Shown in pieces: positions 16,328 through 25,509 of a DNA stretch of 37,656 nucleotides. Below the pieces are notes generated by a model. The model had not been told where the DNA came from and ran no database searches. It saw nothing but the letters and a program-made list of their open reading frames with translations. The number at the start of each line of letters is the position of its first letter. Within the stretch, counting starts at the first letter, position 1. The DNA comes from Sedimentisphaerales bacterium (GTDB lineage: Bacteria > Planctomycetota > Phycisphaerae > Sedimentisphaerales > Anaerobacaceae), in contig JAFGDN010000039.1 of assembly GCA_016932095.1 (NCBI GenBank), forward strand, positions 1 through 37,656. The letters are read 5' to 3'. The position numbers and the translations under genes are program-made.

Positions 16328-16492
16328 AAATCGTTTTTCTCATCATACAATAATTCCGGTTTTTTCTTATTTTTGAATTCTACTCAAATAAAGCTTTTTT
16401 TCAACGGCTAAAGTTTTCACCCTGTTTCTATCTTCAGTTCAACGTGCTTCAAATTCCGCGAGAATCTGTAAAATCTGTGGTTTCAGTAACTG

Positions 16493-16969
16493 TCATGTCA
16501 GGAGTCCTTCTTCATCTTTGATTCCTGCGCGAAGTTCGCAATCGTCTTTTTCCTCTTTGAAGCGGTCGGGATAAATGAAGGAGTCGTTGCCCGTGTTATA
16601 AGGCGGGTCGATATAAATCATCTTGATTTTATTCTGATACGTCTTTTGCAGGATTTTGAGGACTTCTAAGTTATCGCCTTCGATGAATATATTCTGCGTT
16701 TTATCGAAATCGACCGATTCTTTTCGTATGGGTTTCAGGGTTGCTGTTGTTGTTTCCTGAATATGCCTGAAGCACTCATTTTTCCCCGCCCAAGACAAGC
16801 CGTATCGTTCATTATTAGTATCGAGGTCTTCGCCTAATGCCTGTTTTAGCTTATCGGGATTGACCTTTCCTTCTGCGAATACTTGCGGGAATTGCTGTTT
16901 GAGCAGTTCCGCCAGTTCCTTTTGCGGGCTTAACGATTTCCCATCCATTTTCACAGGGTGTTTTGTCAT
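16493..16969 (-). pseudogene. N-terminal remnant of type III DNA methyltransferase (Mod)
   Basis: The first 158 residues of a type III adenine methyltransferase remain. Visible are LSWAGKNECFRHIQ, QNIFIEGDNLEVLKILQKTY and the catalytic motif MIYIDPPYNTGNDSFIYPDR (118-137), followed by AGIKDEEG, after which the frame ends in TGA. The target-recognition region and the rest of the catalytic domain (over 400 residues in full enzymes) are missing, so it should be inactive. ATG 16969 has AGGA about 8 bases upstream. The Res C-terminus at 10.4-11.1 kb is on the same strand and in the order expected for a mod-res operon, so both are best read as the ends of one operon split by the cassette. The 165 bases between this break and queC hold no gene. 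Confidence 0.88.
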
Positions 16970-17006
16970 AACAATCCTTTACTTAACGGTTAAAGATAAC
17001 CTTTAT

Positions 17007-17035
17007 ATTGTCCAACAAATGGGGTTAGGAGTCAA
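17007..17035 (-). promoter_or_regulatory. Candidate promoter of the former mod-res operon
   Basis: On the minus strand TTGACT (17030-17035) and GACAAT (17007-17012) are 17 bases apart, 38 bases before the Mod start. It may still drive transcription into the cassette. Confidence 0.4.
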
Positions 17036-17685
17036 GGGCGGTTAATTGCCGATTTGCGATTGCCAATTCCGAATGAGATTGCTTCGGCCTGCGACCTCGC
17101 AATGACGTTAAGCGAATCTCACGCGGGCAATCAGAATAACCCCCCAATAAAGTTGGAGGGCTAAACAAAATCGGACGATTCGGACGGGATGAACGGTAAC
17201 CGCAAGGCGGGGAAAAGGGTGTTCAGATAAAGGATTTGGCAAAATCGGGAAGGACATCGCATATATGGCGTTTGACGACCCCACCGCGCCGGGTGGGGGC
17301 TATATACTCCGCAAAGCGGTAAAGGGGTAAAGCAACGAATACTGGGTCCCCGCCTGCGCGGGGACAGGCGGGCGGATAAGGAAATTTCAGATTAAATTAC
17401 AAAGTCAGAATCAAATTTAGTCCTGGCGAGGATTTGGTCGGCGAATTGCTCATAAGTGAGGTCCGGCTGGTATTGGCCGGGTTTGGCCATAAGGGTGAAG
17501 GGGGCGTGTTTGCCTAATTCAACGGCGGTGAATCCATCTTAAACTCGCCTGTTTTCTGTCTTGACGACGGGCAGGGGTATAAAACCATTCAAATCACAGG
17601 TATTTCAGCAGAAATAGTCCATAAACAGATGATTTCCTGAATAATCGTTGTAACTTCACAAACCCTGCTGTTACTGATTTTCCAT
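17036..17685. other. Intergenic region with short repeat-like sequences and relic tail B
   Basis: No gene was seen. The stretch holds GAGATTGCTTCGG...CTCGCAATGAC (about 17078-17106), of a kind often dispersed in bacterial genomes. Around 17345-17373 GTCCCCGCCTGCGCGGGGAC and the overlapping CCGCCTG/CAGGCGG give two competing hairpins in the style of REP elements. Relic gene tail B lies at 17392-17530. It marks the boundary between the AT-rich accessory region and the GC-richer right half. Confidence 0.5.
17392..17530 (-). pseudogene. Relic gene tail B (VELG...FVI segment)
   Basis: On the minus strand the frame reads VELGKHAPFTLMAKPGQY, then TYEQFADQILARTKFDSDFVI and a TAA. It is homologous to relic A at 2.3-2.5 kb, ends at the equivalent stop codon, and shares a 25-nt identity (17470-17494). 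An in-frame stop lies a few codons upstream, so it cannot be expressed as it stands. The parent protein is unknown. Confidence 0.6.
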
Positions 17686-17714
17686 TTGACATTGCCTGCC
17701 TTTTGGCTTAAAAT
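17686..17714 (+). promoter_or_regulatory. Sigma70-type promoter of the subtilase gene
   Basis: TTGACA (17686-17691) and TAAAAT (17709-17714) are separated by exactly 17 bases, placing the transcription start near 17721, about 34 bases before the start codon. Confidence 0.8.
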
Positions 17715-17754
17715 TACAGATACCGGCTTATATGAGGATAACGGAGAATGATTT

Positions 17755-20700
17755 ATGAGCAGGAGAGTGATTGAATTCACGGTTTTTTGCGTTCTTGTCT
17801 TTTGTGCATCCGGTCAATCCGCCAGGAAAGAAACGCAGGTTTTGGGAATCAATGCTGCCGATGGCTCGCAGGATTACGTCCCAAATGAAATAATTGTGAA
17901 ATTTCGAGACGTGTTCGCAGGAAACATAGAAAAGCAACTCGCCAACGGCGAAACGCCGAAGGGGGATTGGCCTGGTTCTTTGCAACGATTAAATGAAAGG
18001 TACAAGCTTGCAAAAGTGAGGCAATTGGCGCCTGGATTTGCCAAAAGCAGACAGTTCGTAAAAGAGCTTGAAAAGAAGGACAAATTACAACTCAACGCGA
18101 AGGAAAAACACATTCTGCAAAGAGCAAGGCGGGCTCCTCGCGGGGCATTGGTTCCCAACCTCGGGAATATATACAAGATGCGATTCAGCATTGATGCCAA
18201 CGATTCATTGCAGGAAATCCTGGAGGCATACCGCAACGACCCTGACGTGGAATATGCCGAGCTCAACCACATTGTAAGAGGCCTTTTAACGCCGGACGAC
18301 CCTTACTATGCCGTGCAATGGGCACTGGACAATACGGGGCAACCGTATCCCGTCAGCGGCGGGGCTACCGATTCCGGGACGCCGGACGCTGATATAGACG
18401 CGCCTGATGCGTGGAACATCTATACCGGGGGTTCGGACATAATTGTCGCGGTTATAGACAGCGGCGTGGACTACACCCACAAAGACCTCGTCGGCAATAT
18501 GTGGACGGACACAAACGGCAAATACGGATATGACTATGTTAACGACGACGACGACCCAATGGATGATTTCGGGCACGGGACCCATTGCGCGGGAATAATC
18601 GCCGCCATGACCAACAATTCGCTGGATACGGCCGGTGTCTGCTGGAACGCGAGAATAATGGCGGTCAAATCCATAAGCTCAGATAATACTGGAACCGAAA
18701 GCGGCGCCGTCAGCGCAATTTACTATGCGGTGGACAACGGCGCAGACGTGCTTTCAAACAGCTGGGGAGGGCCATATTCGGAAAGCATCGGGCAAGCAGT
18801 CAACTATGCTTACAGCCAGGGCGTCATAATAGTCGCCGCAGCCGGCAATGATAATTCCAGCTCGCCTTTATATCCGGCTTATTATGAGCACGTGATATCG
18901 GTAGCAGCGACCGATTCCGACGACAACAAGGCGTCCTTTTCGAGCTACGGCGAGTGGGTCGATATAGCAGCGCCGGGCGTGGACATATTGTCATTAAGGG
19001 CGAAAAATACAGATATGTACCTGAGAGCACCCGGTTATAATCCCGGGGACAGGTTTGTTCCTTTCGGCAATCCTGGTGCCACAACGTATATCGCCTCGGG
19101 CACATCTATGGCCTGCCCATACGTTTCAGGGGCTTGCGCCCTTATGCTTTCGGCCAATCCTGCCCTGACCAGCGATGAAGCGAATGCGATTCTGGTAAAT
19201 ACAGTTGACCCGATAGCGGACGGCATCTGTTACTCTGATGGCCGATTGAATCTCTCTGGCTCGCTGACTCAAGCCATTCTATCACAATCGAAAGGGTATA
19301 TTACCTTTGACAGGAACGATTATAACTGTGACATCGAGGCGGGTATTTTTCTTAGTGACGGCGATATATCCGGCACGGGAACACACGCCGTCAGCATTAC
19401 AACAAGCGGCGGCGACTCAGAAACCGTCGTCCTGACTGAAAAGAACCCGCCGGTAGGCGCCTTTACAGGGACAATTCGCACTACCATCGGCGAACCGAAC
19501 ATCGAAGATGGTAATCTCCAGGTTGCTAATGATGATGTTATTTATGCCACTTATTACGACGCCGACGACGGCACGGGCAATCCGGCGACGGCAACAGATA
19601 CCGGCACAATCGACTGTATCCCGCCGGTCATCTCAAACGTCCAAATGAACATCACGGCGTCCAAACTGATAGTCACCTTTGACACAGATGAGCCGACGAT
19701 AGGAAAGATTTCCTGCGGCCCGGCCTGCGGCGGGCCTTACATTCTTGAAGGATTGATGTATGCTCAAACAAGCCACACTATCGAAGTGTCGCCACTTTTA
19801 CCTTTCACGACCCATTATTTTATCGTTACGGCCACAGATGGCGCAGGCAACCAGACGGTCGATTCCAATTCGGGTAATTGCTTCTCGTTTACTACCACCG
19901 GGCCGGGCAACATATATGTTCCCAGCCAGTATTCAACGATTCAGGAAGCAATCAACCAATCCTGGCCTGGTTCGGTCGTCTGGATTGCGGATGGCACCTA
20001 TATGGGAACGTGGAACCGTGATATTGACCTGCTGGGCAAGGCGTTAACGGTGAAGAGCGAGAATGGGCCGGAAAATTGTATTATTGACTGCCAAGGTGAT
20101 GTAAACGACCCACATCGCGGGTTCTCCTTTAAACACTATGAAGGCGCAGATTCCGTTGTAGATGGACTTACTATTACCAATGGTTATGGACCATTTGATT
20201 ACCGGGATTTGATGGACTTAAGATCCGCCGGAGGTGGAATCTACTGCTATTACTCAAGCCCGACGATTAAAAACTGCAAAATAACCGGAAATAAAACATC
20301 ATACGATCGCGGGCATGGAGACGGACCTGGGGGTGGCGTCTGCTTCGATTACTCAAACGCTACCATTAGGAACTGCGAAATAATCGGCAATTTCTCGGGC
20401 GATGCGAAAGGGGCGGGAGTTTTTGGTCGCAATGCAAATGTTCTCATTGCTGACTGTGTGATAAGCGGCAATGATGGCTCGAGTGGAGGCGGAGCTGCTT
20501 TTGAAGGGGGCGCTCCTGTCATAAATGGATGTATTATCATTGACAATCTTATCTATTGTGGACGCGGTGTTTTGTATTTCGAGCAACAGGCATCGCCAAA
20601 TATAACCAACTGTCTTATCACGGGGAACAGATCGACTCAATGCTCCTCCTTCGGAGGTATTTGCGCCTGGCTTACTGGAGGTCATGCGAAGATTAGCAAT

Positions 20701-22179
20701 TGCACAATTATTGAGAACACCATAAGTCCAAGGGGTGGCGCAATATATTGGGATGGCATAGGCGCTACAGTGACTAACTGTATTTGCCGCGGCAATGGAA
20801 ATGAAATCTATGGAGATGTAGCGGTTGGCTACAGTAATATTCAAGGCGGCCAGCCGGGAACAGGAAACATAGACGCCGACCCCTGTTTTGTTTCGGGGCC
20901 AATGGGCGATTATTACCTCAGTCAGGCCGGTTCAGGCCAGCCGATGGACAGTCCCTGCGTGGATACTGGAAGCGATAAGTCAGCTAATTTAGGAATGAAA
21001 ACACTTACGACGCGGACCGATGGAATCACTGATACGGGTATGGTTGATATGGGCTACCATTATCCGGGCGCCGATGCTGATTTGAATGGTGACGGATTTG
21101 TAGATTTTGTTGATTATGCGAGTATGGCTTTGAACTGGCAACAGGCGACTGACCCTTGCGAACCCAACAGCGGTGATGTTTCTAAAGACGGCTGGGTTGA
21201 TATCGATGATTTCTACTGGTTGGCGCTTCAGTGGTTAACCATTAGCGCCACAGCGGCTGATAATCTCCAGCCACCTAACAACGCTACAATCGCAATTTCG
21301 CCGGTCGTATTGAGATGGTCGCCGGGTGAGAAATACATTTCACACGACGTTTATTTCGGAAAGGACTACAATGAGGTCGAAGGCGGCGATATTTACAACC
21401 CGAACGTATATATGGGTAACCAGGATTCCAACGCCTGGGACACCAACGAATATGATGCCAATGGTCTGGAATACGAAACCGCGTATTACTGGCGCATTGA
21501 TGAGAACTACGGACGCGGCATAATCAAAGGCGATGTGTGGAGATTTACAACTTTTACAGCGGATTCCGATATCAATCTTGTCGGCTGGTGGAGGTTTGAT
21601 GAAGGAACAGGAAATATCGCTAACGATTCTTCAGGTAATAACTTTCATGGGGCAATAATCGGAGCAACATGGATAGACGACCCGAACCGAGGGTGGTGTC
21701 TTGGCTTTGACGGCAATGACGATTACGTTGATTGCGGAAACGGGCCAAGCAACAACGACGATATAACCGTCAGCGCCTGGATGAGAACCGCCACCGAGGG
21801 AATTCTGGTCTCCAATCGTTATAACGTTGATTCTTACGGCACATGGTACACCTTGTCTTCAATGGATATTGAAGTGGGCGATAACAGCCAGGGCGGTTAT
21901 CGGCATCTAAACTTTATCATGCCTACCCTCGACGGAAACTGGCACCATATTGTTTACACAAAGAATGGGACAAGCCACGCTATTTACATCGACGGTTCCC
22001 CGGACCAGGTGTTTACCTCAGATGCAGACATTAGCTGGGATGTGCCGACCTATATTGGCAAAAGGTGGACAAAAAGCACTTATGCTTCCTGGTTTAACGG
22101 TACAATTGACAACGTACGGATATATAATAAATCCCTTTCTCCTGAAGAGATTTTGCAGCTTTATCAAAGCGGACTGTAA
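17755..22179 (+). CDS. Secreted subtilase (S8) with beta-helix, dockerin-like and LamG modules
   Basis: This 1474-aa exported protease starts with a signal peptide (MSRRVIEFTVFCVLVFCASG) and a fervidolysin-like propeptide (YVPNEIIVKF). The S8 catalytic domain (about 185-505) has the full triad: D235 (VIDSGVDYTHKDL), H274 (GHGTHCAG) and S451 (GTSMACPYVSG), plus oxyanion N365 (AAAGNDN). Next come a short beta region, an FN3-like domain (about 620-715), a right-handed parallel beta-helix (about 718-1040; GGGIYCYYSSPTIKNCKITG and similar), a dockerin-like calcium pair (DLNGDGFVDFVDYASMALNW and DVSKDGWVDIDDFYWLALQW, about 1108-1162), another FN3-like domain, and a C-terminal LamG (about 1276-1474). 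Such modular exoproteins are common in Phycisphaerae. It has its own promoter and terminator. The secretion operon downstream may export it, but no linkage is shown by the sequence. Confidence 0.92.
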   Translation: MSRRVIEFTVFCVLVFCASGQSARKETQVLGINAADGSQDYVPNEIIVKFRDVFAGNIEKQLANGETPKGDWPGSLQRLNERYKLAKVRQLAPGFAKSRQFVKELEKKDKLQLNAKEKHILQRARRAPRGALVPNLGNIYKMRFSIDANDSLQEILEAYRNDPDVEYAELNHIVRGLLTPDDPYYAVQWALDNTGQPYPVSGGATDSGTPDADIDAPDAWNIYTGGSDIIVAVIDSGVDYTHKDLVGNMWTDTNGKYGYDYVNDDDDPMDDFGHGTHCAGIIAAMTNNSLDTAGVCWNARIMAVKSISSDNTGTESGAVSAIYYAVDNGADVLSNSWGGPYSESIGQAVNYAYSQGVIIVAAAGNDNSSSPLYPAYYEHVISVAATDSDDNKASFSSYGEWVDIAAPGVDILSLRAKNTDMYLRAPGYNPGDRFVPFGNPGATTYIASGTSMACPYVSGACALMLSANPALTSDEANAILVNTVDPIADGICYSDGRLNLSGSLTQAILSQSKGYITFDRNDYNCDIEAGIFLSDGDISGTGTHAVSITTSGGDSETVVLTEKNPPVGAFTGTIRTTIGEPNIEDGNLQVANDDVIYATYYDADDGTGNPATATDTGTIDCIPPVISNVQMNITASKLIVTFDTDEPTIGKISCGPACGGPYILEGLMYAQTSHTIEVSPLLPFTTHYFIVTATDGAGNQTVDSNSGNCFSFTTTGPGNIYVPSQYSTIQEAINQSWPGSVVWIADGTYMGTWNRDIDLLGKALTVKSENGPENCIIDCQGDVNDPHRGFSFKHYEGADSVVDGLTITNGYGPFDYRDLMDLRSAGGGIYCYYSSPTIKNCKITGNKTSYDRGHGDGPGGGVCFDYSNATIRNCEIIGNFSGDAKGAGVFGRNANVLIADCVISGNDGSSGGGAAFEGGAPVINGCIIIDNLIYCGRGVLYFEQQASPNITNCLITGNRSTQCSSFGGICAWLTGGHAKISNCTIIENTISPRGGAIYWDGIGATVTNCICRGNGNEIYGDVAVGYSNIQGGQPGTGNIDADPCFVSGPMGDYYLSQAGSGQPMDSPCVDTGSDKSANLGMKTLTTRTDGITDTGMVDMGYHYPGADADLNGDGFVDFVDYASMALNWQQATDPCEPNSGDVSKDGWVDIDDFYWLALQWLTISATAADNLQPPNNATIAISPVVLRWSPGEKYISHDVYFGKDYNEVEGGDIYNPNVYMGNQDSNAWDTNEYDANGLEYETAYYWRIDENYGRGIIKGDVWRFTTFTADSDINLVGWWRFDEGTGNIANDSSGNNFHGAIIGATWIDDPNRGWCLGFDGNDDYVDCGNGPSNNDDITVSAWMRTATEGILVSNRYNVDSYGTWYTLSSMDIEVGDNSQGGYRHLNFIMPTLDGNWHHIVYTKNGTSHAIYIDGSPDQVFTSDADISWDVPTYIGKRWTKSTYASWFNGTIDNVRIYNKSLSPEEILQLYQSGL

Positions 22180-22206
22180 AGGATTCTTAAAAAGTCGAAT
22201 GTAAAT

Positions 22207-22243
22207 GCCGGCTGAGAGTTCTATCGTTCTCGGCCATTTTTAT
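22207..22243 (+). terminator. Rho-independent terminator after the subtilase gene
   Basis: GGCTGAGA (22210-22217) pairs with TCTCGGCC (22228-22235) with one G-U pair, followed by ATTTTTAT. It begins about 30 bases after the stop codon. Confidence 0.8.
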
Positions 22244-22406
22244 ACAGGGAGACGATATTTGTAATTTCGCCGATAAATTGCTATCGTCAATCAGCATGGA
22301 CGGCAAGGGGCGGGGGTTTGTTATAATTCTCCCCAAAAAAACGGGCGCAAAATTGAGTTGAGATGGATTTGCCGCCTGAGACGAAAAAGTTTCAGGAGAC
22401 AGATTC

Positions 22407-22455
22407 ATGAAGAACAAGAGGCGCAATCACACGGCCCAATTCAAGGCAAAGGCGG
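22407..22455 (+). pseudogene. 5' scrap of an IS3-family transposase orfA
   Basis: After a good ribosome site (CAGGAGAC), the frame reads MKNKRRNHTAQFKAKA, the start typical of IS3-family OrfA helix-turn-helix proteins (RRxHTAxFKAKVALEA). After 16 residues the similarity stops and the sequence runs into reverse-strand relic tail C. The preceding 100 bases, including a TTATAAT at about 22319, may also belong to the element. No orfB, right end or target duplication was seen. Confidence 0.6.
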
Positions 22456-22491
22456 TTTGTTTGCCTAATTCAACGGCGGGCCGGGAAAGGG
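22441..22491 (-). pseudogene. Relic gene tail C next to the aldolase gene
   Basis: Downstream of the aldolase stop, on its strand, the sequence matches relic A (CCCGCCGTTGAATTAGGC and flanks) and can be read RPAVELGKQTAFAL before breaking off at the IS3 scrap. The match with A continues about 40 bases into the aldolase coding end. The break falls at AAGGCAAAGGC, which fits both the transposase frame and the relic. Confidence 0.5.
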
Positions 22492-23598
22492 TTAATAATA
22501 ACGTTTTATAAAATTCTGCCGGCGGGGCGTCAAGGCAAGCGGGCCGCCGAAGCGGGAGGCCCAGTTGCGGACAACGAGAGAGGCGACGGCGACATCGGCG
22601 ATAGACGAGGCGTTTTTTTTGCCGGAGGCGATAAAAAGGCCGATACCATTCACCAGGAATGCCATAGGGAGGGGGGTGCCTTTTTTTAACAGGGATTTCA
22701 GGGTAGCGGAGATTTCCTGCTCACGTGGTTTTTGAATCCACATTGGCGGGCCGTTGGCGTAAATCAGCTCGGCGGCGCTTAGGGGGCCTTTTGCGAGGAG
22801 ACGCGAAGCGTCGTTGCGGCTTAAAAATGAGGCAATATCGTTATTGAAGTAGAAACTGAGGTTCGGACGGCGGCCAGTGATATTTTTCAGGGCGTTGCCA
22901 ATAGCGATTTTTGCCGAAAGGACGTCTGTTTCGGCGGGACGCGAGAGTTTCGACAGGTTTGGCTTTGGCAGGTTTAACTTACAGCGGCTGATGACTTTAC
23001 GCAAAAGCCGAAGGGAGCCGTTTGCGGTCTTCGCGGAGACGAACAGGCCGTGTTTGGCGAGGAACAGAATCGCGGGTTTGATTCCATAGAGCTTTCGATA
23101 CGCGTCGATAAGGCGAGAAGTTTTTTTTGCGAGGATAAGACCCGGCGGTGCGCAGGGGAGCCACAAAGGGGGGTATTTTTCTTTCATAAAAAGTTTGTCG
23201 ATTTCTTCGCGGCCATTCTTTGCGCTGACAAAGGCGCAAACGACGATGGGATGCAAGTGGATTACGTATTTATCGAGCAGGGAGTGCAAGAGGGACTCAA
23301 CAGAAGGTTTTTGGGCGGTTTTGAGGTTATCGTCGCAGGCGAGCTTGAGTCGACGGGCAATTTGCAGTTCTGAGAAGGGGCGTTTAGTGTTTGTGATTTT
23401 GGGGATTTTATCGAGACGTAAGCGTCGCCAGCCGGCTTTTTCAGACATATTTTTAAGGGCTGTGCCGCTTGCTTTGATGAACATACATTTGCCGTCGTCG
23501 GTTTTGACGGAGGTATTTCCGCCCCCGGCCTGAACGAGTGCGGGGTCTTTGCCTATAAAACGCGATATTCGTATCAAGTCCGCGAGCGATTTATCCAT
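22492..23598 (-). CDS. Class II aldolase/adducin family protein (368 aa)
   Basis: The family carries out zinc-dependent aldol cleavage or epimerisation of phosphorylated sugars such as rhamnulose- or fuculose-1-phosphate. Motifs seen are QAGGGNTSVK (23-32), KASGTALK (42-49), E101 before the helix, HLHP with zinc ligands H114 and H116, and AKHGLF with H183. The C-terminal part (about 245-368; GPLSAAELIYANGPPMWI, LVNGIGLFIASG) resembles the longer rhamnulose-phosphate-aldolase-like members. The substrate cannot be specified. The ATG at 23598 lacks a clear ribosome site. The gene is transcribed divergently from gspE with 186 bp between them, and no sugar kinase or isomerase is adjacent. Its last 40 bases are shared with relic A. 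Confidence 0.85.
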   Translation of the reverse strand: MDKSLADLIRISRFIGKDPALVQAGGGNTSVKTDDGKCMFIKASGTALKNMSEKAGWRRLRLDKIPKITNTKRPFSELQIARRLKLACDDNLKTAQKPSVESLLHSLLDKYVIHLHPIVVCAFVSAKNGREEIDKLFMKEKYPPLWLPCAPPGLILAKKTSRLIDAYRKLYGIKPAILFLAKHGLFVSAKTANGSLRLLRKVISRCKLNLPKPNLSKLSRPAETDVLSAKIAIGNALKNITGRRPNLSFYFNNDIASFLSRNDASRLLAKGPLSAAELIYANGPPMWIQKPREQEISATLKSLLKKGTPLPMAFLVNGIGLFIASGKKNASSIADVAVASLVVRNWASRFGGPLALTPRRQNFIKRYY

Positions 23599-23784
23599 CG
23601 GCAGGAATGCTTATATCAGATTTGATAAGATATTCAAACAGAAAAGCGTGTTTGTATGGGACCAAGTTTCTTTTGGGGGATGATTTTATAAAGCCATCCG
23701 TCTTTGTTTTTAAGTCAACGTGAGAGGGAGTCGATAGACAGATTTGGCACAGGAGGCATTCTACCCGGATAAAGAATAGAGATT

Positions 23785-25509
23785 ATGGAAAACCAGGAAG
23801 CGGTAATAGCCCAGATAACGAAGGAAAAGGTCGTAGATGATGCGACAATGCAGACGATTCTTGCGCAGCAGAGGCAGACGGGGCAGAGTATTGTAAGCAT
23901 TTTGAAACAGAACAACCTATTAAATGAAGAACAGCTTACGAAGATTATAGCGGTATCACAGGGAATCGAATACATTGATTTATCATCGGACAAAATAGAC
24001 CCTATGACAGCTCATCTTCTTACATACGAAATGGTCAGCCGATACAACGTCATACCCGTAAGAAAAGAAGGCAAGAAGCTTATCGTGGCGATGGGCGCAC
24101 CATTGAACCTGTCGGTTCGCGACCAGATAGAGATGAAAACCGGATACGAGGTTTGTCCGGTCGCGGCGTCACCTGCGGCGATACGGCAGGCGGTCAATTT
24201 TCATTTCAGCGTTCGCGACGTGACGAAGCAGACGATAGTATCGATGCGTCTGAAACAGGAGCCGGCGGGGGGTCAGATACAGGATAACATTCTTGAAAGC
24301 AAGCTCAGCGAGGCGGAGCGAGAGTCGGCGCAGGTCGTAGAAACGCCGATAACCCGGCTGGTGACATCCATCATAAACGGCGCGATAGACGCGAGGGCCA
24401 GCGATATCCACCTGGAGCCGCGAGCAACGGATATGCAGGTGCGTTACAGAATCGACGGACTATTACACGACACGTTAAACGTACCGGCGGCGGCGCAGCT
24501 TGAGGTCATATCGCATATAAAGATTATGGCGGAGATGGATATATCCGAGAAACGAGTGCCGCAGGACGGTCACATATCGGTTCAGCACAGCGGTCGGGAT
24601 TATGATTTGCGGGTATCATCGCTGCCAGCGACGGGCGGGGAGAAAATAGTGATAAGAATCTTAGACAAGTACGCCGGTAAATGGTCGCTGGACACTGTAG
24701 TGCCAAGACAGGAAGACAACGAAAAATTCAGGCGGCTTGTGAACAATCCGTACGGGATGATTCTGCTGACGGGCCCCACGGGTTGCGGCAAGACGACCAC
24801 ATTGTATTCCGTGCTTCAACTGCTTAATAACCCGGACGTAAATATCGTAACGGTTGAGGACCCCGTAGAGTATCGGCTGGAGGGCATAACGCAGGTCCAG
24901 GTAAGGCCGGCGGCCGGTGTTACATTTGCGTCATCTTTGCGGAGTATCGTTCGTCAGGACCCCGACATAATTCTGATTGGAGAAATACGGGACGGGGAGA
25001 CCGCCGAAATCGCGGTCAGCGCGGCGTTGACGGGGCATGTGGTTTTAAGCACGCTGCATACAAACGACGCGGCCGGCGCGATATCGCGTTTGATAAACCT
25101 TAACGTGGCGCCTTTCTTAGTGGCGTCGGCCTTGCTGGGCACGGTAGCACAACGGCTTGTGCGAACGATATGCAAAAACTGCAAGCAGGGGTATAAGCCG
25201 AGTAACGAGGAATTGCGAACGATATTCGGCAAGTCGTTGCCTGACAAAGAGATACAATTTTACCGGGGGACGGGCTGCCAGGCGTGCCGAAACACGGGGT
25301 ATCTTGGCCGAAAGGGGGTATTCGAGATACTTCCGGTAAGCCAGCAGATTCACCGGATGATAACCGACATTCGAAGCGACGAGGACATAAAGCAGCAGGC
25401 CATAAAGGAGGGGATGAGAACGCTGACGAAGGCGGCTATTGACGAGGTGCTTGAGGGGAACACCACGGTTGAGGAACTAATCAGAGGCATCGATTTGAGG
25501 GCGGATTAA
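23785..25509 (+). CDS. gspE: Type II secretion / type IV pilus assembly ATPase GspE (PilB-like)
   Basis: The cytoplasmic hexameric ATPase powers pseudopilus assembly. Order of parts: N-terminal MshE-like region (about 1-140), N2 domain (185-300), Walker A GPTGCGKTT (330-338), Asp box VTVEDPVEYRLEG, Walker B DPDIILIGEIRDGE (392-405), His box LSTLHTND, and a tetracysteine zinc module C463/C466 and C498/C501. At 574 residues it has full length. It is first in a plus-strand operon that runs to the secretin at 34.8 kb. The ribosome site is weak (AGAG), with ATG at 23785. gspF starts on the base after its stop. GspE and PilB cannot be told apart with certainty here; the downstream pseudopilins and the short secretin favour a secretion role. 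Confidence 0.95.
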   Translation: MENQEAVIAQITKEKVVDDATMQTILAQQRQTGQSIVSILKQNNLLNEEQLTKIIAVSQGIEYIDLSSDKIDPMTAHLLTYEMVSRYNVIPVRKEGKKLIVAMGAPLNLSVRDQIEMKTGYEVCPVAASPAAIRQAVNFHFSVRDVTKQTIVSMRLKQEPAGGQIQDNILESKLSEAERESAQVVETPITRLVTSIINGAIDARASDIHLEPRATDMQVRYRIDGLLHDTLNVPAAAQLEVISHIKIMAEMDISEKRVPQDGHISVQHSGRDYDLRVSSLPATGGEKIVIRILDKYAGKWSLDTVVPRQEDNEKFRRLVNNPYGMILLTGPTGCGKTTTLYSVLQLLNNPDVNIVTVEDPVEYRLEGITQVQVRPAAGVTFASSLRSIVRQDPDIILIGEIRDGETAEIAVSAALTGHVVLSTLHTNDAAGAISRLINLNVAPFLVASALLGTVAQRLVRTICKNCKQGYKPSNEELRTIFGKSLPDKEIQFYRGTGCQACRNTGYLGRKGVFEILPVSQQIHRMITDIRSDEDIKQQAIKEGMRTLTKAAIDEVLEGNTTVEELIRGIDLRAD

